28,067 nt of DNA, from contig DBRC01000050.1 of assembly GCA_002305505.1 (NCBI GenBank), positions 1-28,067 on the forward strand, read 5' to 3'. Shown one piece after another: positions 24,801 to 28,067 of this stretch (position 1 is its first letter; the number at the start of each line of letters is the position of its first letter). Under the pieces are notes generated by a model. The model searched no databases and was not told where the DNA came from. It saw only the letters and a list, made by a program, of their open reading frames with translations. Origin of the DNA: Prevotella sp. UBA1378 (lineage in GTDB: Bacteria > Bacteroidota > Bacteroidia > Bacteroidales > Bacteroidaceae). A program made the translations under genes and the position numbers.

Positions 24801-26249
24801 GCTTGGGAAAAGGGAGTGGAACTGGCTGATAACACTATCGCCATGTACCGCCGGCGCCACGGCGGCGCTTATCCCCGGAAGGTGAGCTACACGCTTTGGA
24901 GCAGCGAGTTCATCGAAACCGAAGGTGCCACCATAGCCCAAGTGCTGTACATGTTGGGCGTGGAACCCATACGCGACGCATTCGGGCGAGTGGCCGACGT
25001 CAGGCTGATACCGTCCGGCAAGTTGGGGCGCCCGCGCATCGATGTGGTCGTGCAAACCAGCGGTCAGTTGCGCGATTTGGCCGCTTCGCGCCTCTTCTTA
25101 ATCAATAAGGCTGTGGAAATGGCCGCTGCCGCAGGCAATGACGCGTACGAGAACCAAGTGAAGGCCGGTGTGACGGAGTCGGAAAAAACATTGGTGGAAA
25201 AAGGCATGTCGCCGAAAGAGGCCCGCGAGGTGAGCCGCTTCAGGGTATTCGGAGGAGCGAACGGCAGCTATGGCACCGGCATACAGGGCATGGTGGAGGC
25301 CGGCGACCGCTGGGACAAGGAAAGCCAGATAGCCGAGGTCTACCTTAATAACATGGGGGCTTTCTACGGCGACGAGAAAAACTGGGAGACGGTGAGGCAG
25401 GCGGCCTTCGAGGCTGCGCTCACAAGGACCGACGTGGTGATACAGCCCCGCCAGAGCAATACGTGGGGCGCCTTAAGCCTCGACCATGTGTATGAGTTCA
25501 TGGGAGGTTTGAACCTGGCCGTGCGCAACGTTACGGGCAAAGACCCCGATGCCTATTTGGCCGACTACCGCAACCACAACAACATGCGCATGCAGGAAGT
25601 GAAGGAGGCCATCGGCGTGGAAAGCCGGACTACCATTTTCAACCCCTCGTATATCAAGGAGAAAATGAAGGGCGGTGCCGGCAGTGCCGACGGTTTTTCC
25701 GACATCGTAACCAATACTTACGGGTGGAACGTGATGAAGCCTGCGGCCATCGACAAGGAACTGTGGGATGAGATATATAATGTATATGTGAAAGACAAGT
25801 TCGACCTTGGCATCAAGGAGTTCTTCTCCCGGCAGAACCCCGCCGCACTGGAGGAAATGACGGCCGTGATGATGGAAACCGTCCGCAAGGGACTGTGGAA
25901 GGCCACGGCCCGGCAGCAGCAGGACATCGCCCGCCTGCATGTGGAGATGGTGAACAGGTATAAGCCGTCGTGCTCCGGATTTGTTTGTGACAATGCCAAA
26001 TTGCGCGATTTCATCGCATCGAAGGCCGACGCGGCCTCTGCAAAGGAATACCGGGAGAATATCAGCGGCATCCGCGAAGCGAAACGGAACGGCGGCAAGG
26101 GCGTGGTGATGAAGAAGGATACTGTAGACGGCCGGATGCAGCAGACCAAGACGATGGCCAGCGGAGCCATCGTGGGGGGCATTGTCATCATAGCTTTCGT
26201 GTTGCTGATCTTGATAGTGCGGCATCGCCGGAAGAACATCGGCGGATAG
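21870..26249 (+). CDS. hmuS: HmuS, CobN/magnesium-chelatase-like haem dechelatase
   Basis: This 1459-residue protein starts one base after the hmuR stop. An N-terminal hydrophobic helix (about 7-27) and a C-terminal one (about 1430-1452, followed by RHRRKN) should anchor a very large periplasmic body at both ends. The body is CobN/BchH-like: HFGTHGSLEYTPRKQ contains H538 and H542, and the region from about 890 to 1400 continues the fold (LWSSEFIETEGATIAQ, GSYGTGIQGMVE, FEAALTRTDVVIQPRQ). A Lys/Glu-rich, probably flexible linker lies at about 785-890. Family knowledge places HmuS as the anaerobic enzyme that removes iron from haem instead of inserting metal. The hmuY/hmuR context and the FRAP/NENL receptor support haem rather than cobalamin synthesis. 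Confidence 0.9.
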   Translation: MKKMKKIHIMWGLLGVLAVALGLYVWSSRISSTRIAFVNYQVIELGQISKANDNGMIQLSEVAPENIDELEDYDMVLINGMGLHIDEQQRQRLKQIAENVPVLTRMATNPANRITSVDSVDAHFILKYLENGGRKNYRSMLNYVRKFVDGKTFKAEEPDLVDERPDFLITHIDPKRPDDDELGFNSVAGYHRFLKENNLFKEGAPQVIVTGFMGVGSDFVKALEDHGMIAYRVNKMQAFITRHHADSIRPAAVINMAHGRLGDYMVEYLKQKNIPLFCPLNVNRLVDDWEEDKMGMSGGFLSQSLVTPEIDGAVRPCVVFGHRINNEGLQEAYGIPNRLETYMETVARYVNLQHKPNAQKRIAIYYFKGPGQNALTASGMEVGPSLYNLLVKLKQEGYRVDGLPATSEGLERMIQQQGAVFGTYAEGAFDDFMRQGHPALVTAPQYADWTRRALSDRMRKELKEVNGDFPGKYMATADGRLGIARIQLGHVALLPHVMAGEGGNSFKIMHGTGMAPPHTYVASYLWARYAFKADALIHFGTHGSLEYTPRKQVALGSNDWPDRLVGALPHFYVYTIGNVGEGMIAKRRTYAQLLSYLTPPFMESELRSTYKKLSDAIDGYNKQPSDAKALKVKALTVEMGIHRELGLDGKNLQKPYTAGEIERLEAFAEELANEKITGQLYTMGVAYEPTRIETSVYAMATDPIAYGLLGIDKLKRRAAADTEKHKQLFALRYLAPAKETVGRLLASPSTATDEYICKLAGISMQELKMAREVEAMRTAPDPIMLMMQMAEKMGVEKSEPKAAQSKTVSELRASHVSGHGKVPQIPKAVYDRMAQSGSFPEKMMTVIRKEQKWYKGSPEEAADKKRAAASKDRHGKPAGTKKPGMDSMMGVRKQKYTRGQVRLAQAITAVEQAVKNVGRYRAALAESPQAELASVVNALNGGYTAPSPGGDPIVNPNTLPTGRNLYAVNAENTPTEDAWEKGVELADNTIAMYRRRHGGAYPRKVSYTLWSSEFIETEGATIAQVLYMLGVEPIRDAFGRVADVRLIPSGKLGRPRIDVVVQTSGQLRDLAASRLFLINKAVEMAAAAGNDAYENQVKAGVTESEKTLVEKGMSPKEAREVSRFRVFGGANGSYGTGIQGMVEAGDRWDKESQIAEVYLNNMGAFYGDEKNWETVRQAAFEAALTRTDVVIQPRQSNTWGALSLDHVYEFMGGLNLAVRNVTGKDPDAYLADYRNHNNMRMQEVKEAIGVESRTTIFNPSYIKEKMKGGAGSADGFSDIVTNTYGWNVMKPAAIDKELWDEIYNVYVKDKFDLGIKEFFSRQNPAALEEMTAVMMETVRKGLWKATARQQQDIARLHVEMVNRYKPSCSGFVCDNAKLRDFIASKADAASAKEYRENISGIREAKRNGGKGVVMKKDTVDGRMQQTKTMASGAIVGGIVIIAFVLLILIVRHRRKNIGG

Positions 26250-26255
26250 GCGGGT

Positions 26256-26960
26256 ATGGAGACAGTAGTAACCGTATTGATGATAGTGGTTTGCTTCAGT
26301 TTCGTACTGAAGCAAACCTTCCACCGTGTCCGCGAAGTCATGGCGGTAACTGTCGTGCTGATGTTCTTTGGCGCCATGACATGGCCTTATGCCATCGAAC
26401 AATCCCAGGCACAGATTGCCGCGTGGTTAGGCAACGGACAGTTGATGCTCGACACGGCGGTTTTGCTCAGCATCGACATCGCCCTTACCTTCTTCTTCTG
26501 CGTGCTGCATGTCGACTTGAATACCTCCGGGCATGTCAGCCAACGGAAACGGCAGCTGTACCGGCTGCTGAAGTATTTCCCCGGCTTGATGGTGTTCCCC
26601 GTTGTTTTCAGCATGCTGGTTACGTTGATATTCGCTTTGCCGGGTGTTTCCTTCCCTGTCATCTCATGGTCGTACGGGGCGCTCCTGTTTCTGCTTGTGC
26701 CTTCGGCCACCTATGGCTTGCGCTGGCTGTTGCCCGAAGTGGAAATCAGGCTTGAGGTGTTGTTCCTCGTGAATCTCCTTTTGGCGCTGACAGGCATTGT
26801 CGTTACGGTGAATGGCCGTACGGCCGTGGCAGGCACCGGCGGGGTCGACTGGCGTGCCTTGGGTGGCATCGGGGCATTGGTTGTTCTTGGCTGTTTGGCC
26901 GGTTGGGGCCTATATGAAATCAAAAATAAGAAGATAAACAAAAAAAGAGATAAAAGATAA
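26256..26960 (+). CDS. hmuT: HmuT, polytopic membrane protein
   Basis: This 234-residue protein consists almost entirely of hydrophobic helices, about seven (near 3-20, 28-46, 62-85, 107-130, 136-155, 166-185, 203-222). It ends in a strongly basic tail (KNKKINKKRDKR). It starts 6 bp after hmuS, and its stop shares one base with the hmuU start (TAATG). It occupies the hmuT position of the hmuYRSTUV operon. It may match the DUF2162-type proteins that accompany CobN-like chelatases in other organisms, but I cannot confirm this. It probably forms the inner-membrane platform or permease partner of HmuS. The function is inferred only. Confidence 0.78.
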   Translation: METVVTVLMIVVCFSFVLKQTFHRVREVMAVTVVLMFFGAMTWPYAIEQSQAQIAAWLGNGQLMLDTAVLLSIDIALTFFFCVLHVDLNTSGHVSQRKRQLYRLLKYFPGLMVFPVVFSMLVTLIFALPGVSFPVISWSYGALLFLLVPSATYGLRWLLPEVEIRLEVLFLVNLLLALTGIVVTVNGRTAVAGTGGVDWRALGGIGALVVLGCLAGWGLYEIKNKKINKKRDKR

Positions 26961-27565
26961 TGAGTTACATTTCCGACGTATTATTCTGGATTTCCACCGG
27001 ACTTCTGGTTCCGGTGGTCTTGTTGCTCATCTGGTTTTTCCTGAGGGCCCTCCTCTTGCTGGGCGGTTTCTTCGGGCAATACCTGTCGATGAGGAAAGCG
27101 GGTGCGGAAATCCGCGACGAGTTTAATAACCTTACCGGCGACAACTTGTTGACCTTAGGCAGCCGGTTGCCCAAAAGCAGGGCAGTGAGCGGTTATGTAT
27201 GCTCGCTGATTGGCGCCCGCTCCAGTAAGGCACGTATGAACCACCTGCTTGACGAGTATGCCGTCTATATCGACAAGCAGCTTGAAGTGCCGAACACATT
27301 GGTCAAGATGGGGCCGATGCTTGGCCTGATGGGCACGCTCATACCGATGGGGCCCGCCCTCGTGGGGTTGTCTACGGGCGACATTGCGTCGATGGCCTAT
27401 AATATGCAAGTGGCTTTCGCCACCACCGTCGTGGGCTTGTTTGCCGCTGCCGTCGGTTTCATCACCAAGCAAGTGCGGAAACGCTGGTTCACCGAAGAGA
27501 TGAACTATTTGGAGTATTTGGCTGAGTTGTTGGACGAAAACGGCAGTGGGCATGAGGAGGCATAG
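26960..27565 (+). CDS. hmuU: HmuU, MotA/TolQ/ExbB-family proton channel
   Basis: This 201-residue protein has an N-terminal helix (about 8-38), a cytoplasmic stretch of about 70 residues and two closing helices (about 112-138 and 145-170). The signature VKMGPMLGLMGTLIPMGPAL corresponds to the conserved TolQ/ExbB/MotA segment. AFATTVVGLFAAAVGFIT is the last helix, whose polar Thr residues line the channel in relatives. It should form a proton-conducting stator in the inner membrane. It overlaps hmuT by one base and hmuV by 14 bp, so the subunits are likely made in fixed proportion. Confidence 0.88.
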   Translation: MSYISDVLFWISTGLLVPVVLLLIWFFLRALLLLGGFFGQYLSMRKAGAEIRDEFNNLTGDNLLTLGSRLPKSRAVSGYVCSLIGARSSKARMNHLLDEYAVYIDKQLEVPNTLVKMGPMLGLMGTLIPMGPALVGLSTGDIASMAYNMQVAFATTVVGLFAAAVGFITKQVRKRWFTEEMNYLEYLAELLDENGSGHEEA

Positions 27566-27890
27566 GAAAAGCAGGTTGGGCCACGAAGATGGCGACGACC
27601 CGATGAGCGTGGTTAGTAACCTGTTCGACGTGGCGATGGTATTTGCCGTGGCACTGATGGTGGCCCTCGTGGCACGCTACAGCATGACGGAGATGTTCAG
27701 TAAGGAAGACTTCACCATGGTGAAAAACCCTGGCAAGGAGAACATGGAAATCATCACGAAGGAAGGGCATAAGATAAACAAGTACACCCCTTCCGGGGAC
27801 CAGAGTCGCAAAGAAGGTAAGAAAGGGAAGAAAGTTGGCGTTGCCTACCAACTTGACAATGGGGAAATCATTTATATCCCGGAGGATTGA
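27552..27890 (+). CDS. hmuV: HmuV, DUF2149 protein with ExbD-like topology
   Basis: The protein has 112 residues from the ATG at 27552; a GTG at 27546 adds two residues. A basic cytoplasmic N-terminus (MRRHRKSR) precedes one helix (about 22-42). Its entry segment DDPMSVVSNLFDVAMVF places D26 where ExbD/TolR/MotB carry their proton-binding Asp. A small periplasmic domain follows (about 45-112, with VAYQLDNGEIIYIPE), as expected for a DUF2149 member. The start lies inside hmuU. Together with HmuU it would make an ExbB/ExbD-like motor. The topology is read from sequence; the motor role is inferred. Confidence 0.85.
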   Translation: MRRHRKSRLGHEDGDDPMSVVSNLFDVAMVFAVALMVALVARYSMTEMFSKEDFTMVKNPGKENMEIITKEGHKINKYTPSGDQSRKEGKKGKKVGVAYQLDNGEIIYIPED

Positions 27891-27948
27891 GATACCCCCG
27901 GGATGCCGTCCTCTGTCTACGCCCAATCCTTCCGTTTTCCCCAGGGAA

Positions 27949-28067
27949 ATGGGCGCACCAGATAAAGGGGCAAAAACAAATATTGCAATAAATCTCGGAA
28001 ATATAGCTATAAATCCCGGATTTATTGCAATATTTGTTTCCACTGCGGCGGTGGTCATCCACGATGC
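27949..28067 (+). other. Possible small ORF through the repeat, running off the window
   Basis: From an ATG at 27949 the plus frame stays open to the window end (39 codons). It encodes a heptapeptide repeat: NIAINLG, NIAINPG, FIAIFVS. The minus strand is also open through the same block and encodes the same motif, so the open frames may simply reflect the repeat structure. I cannot tell whether it is a gene. Confidence 0.25.
27974..28039. repeat. Perfect 21-bp inverted repeat / three-unit palindrome array
   Basis: The arms 27974-27994 and 28019-28039 are exact complements. Within them lie three 10-bp palindromes spaced exactly 21 bp apart: TATTGCAATA (27981-27990), TATAGCTATA (28002-28011) and TATTGCAATA (28023-28032). 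The block starts 84 nt after the hmuV stop. It could terminate the operon, act as a binding array, or belong to an intergenic repeat family. Confidence 0.75.

Noticed and set aside
21870..26249. Cobalt chelatase CobN of cobalamin synthesis
   Set aside because: Terminal membrane anchors, the hmuY/hmuR neighbours with the FRAP/NENL haem-receptor box, and the absence of cob genes or CobST partners favour HmuS.
27979..28041. CRISPR or iteron origin
   Set aside because: Only three 21-bp units exist with no spacers, and no replication initiator gene is nearby; CRISPR is excluded and an origin is unsupported.
27489..28058. 189-codon minus-strand frame at the right end
   Set aside because: It overlaps hmuV antisense over most of its length; only its first part beyond 27890 could matter, and that is explained by the palindromic repeat.

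Overview
The window looks like a chromosomal segment of a Bacteroidales gut or oral bacterium. The evidence is Bacteroidetes-type promoters (-7 element TAnnTTTG, no clear Shine-Dalgarno), a LruC-domain lipoprotein, an hmuYRSTUV haem locus, and a Bacteroides-type IS1380 transposase. Most of the window is GC-rich for the group. The first 4.5 kb is visibly more AT-rich and looks like an accessory segment. I cannot name the genus.

Layout. (1) 1-230: left-truncated IS1380-family element on the minus strand. (2) 312-4507: AraC-type regulator, OmpA-domain envelope protein and two unrecognised exported proteins, all on the plus strand. (3) 4508-4938: gene-free stretch with interleaved inverted repeats and a perfect 24-bp inverted repeat. 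(4) 4939-8022: large secreted GH85-type endo-beta-N-acetylglucosaminidase with a C-terminal sorting-like domain and its own terminator. (5) 8403-10403: TerC-type membrane protein and a cation diffusion facilitator, probably a metal-efflux pair. (6) 10530-12575: LruC-domain lipoprotein with a strong terminator. (7) 12787-14803: NAD-dependent epimerase and an Aur1-like PAP2 membrane enzyme. (8) 17792-14812, minus strand: pflB-pflA, anaerobic pyruvate formate-lyase and its activase. (9) 18014-27890, plus strand: two small exported proteins followed by hmuY-hmuR-hmuS-hmuT-hmuU-hmuV with tight or overlapping junctions.

The haem operon is the most interesting system here. HmuY (surface lipoprotein) and HmuR (TonB-dependent receptor) should capture and import haem. 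HmuS is a CobN-like giant anchored in the membrane at both ends, and it is the expected dechelatase. HmuT is a polytopic membrane protein, and HmuU/HmuV have the architecture of an ExbB/ExbD-like proton-driven motor. The operon adds a calycin-like protein and a sorting-tail protein at its front. It is transcribed divergently from pflBA, from a 64-bp interval where both promoters share the same core and several palindromes lie between them.

The window ends, 84 nt after hmuV, in a short array of three 10-bp palindromes spaced exactly 21 bp apart. The array is also a perfect long inverted repeat and an in-frame heptapeptide repeat. No tRNA, rRNA or CRISPR array was seen.
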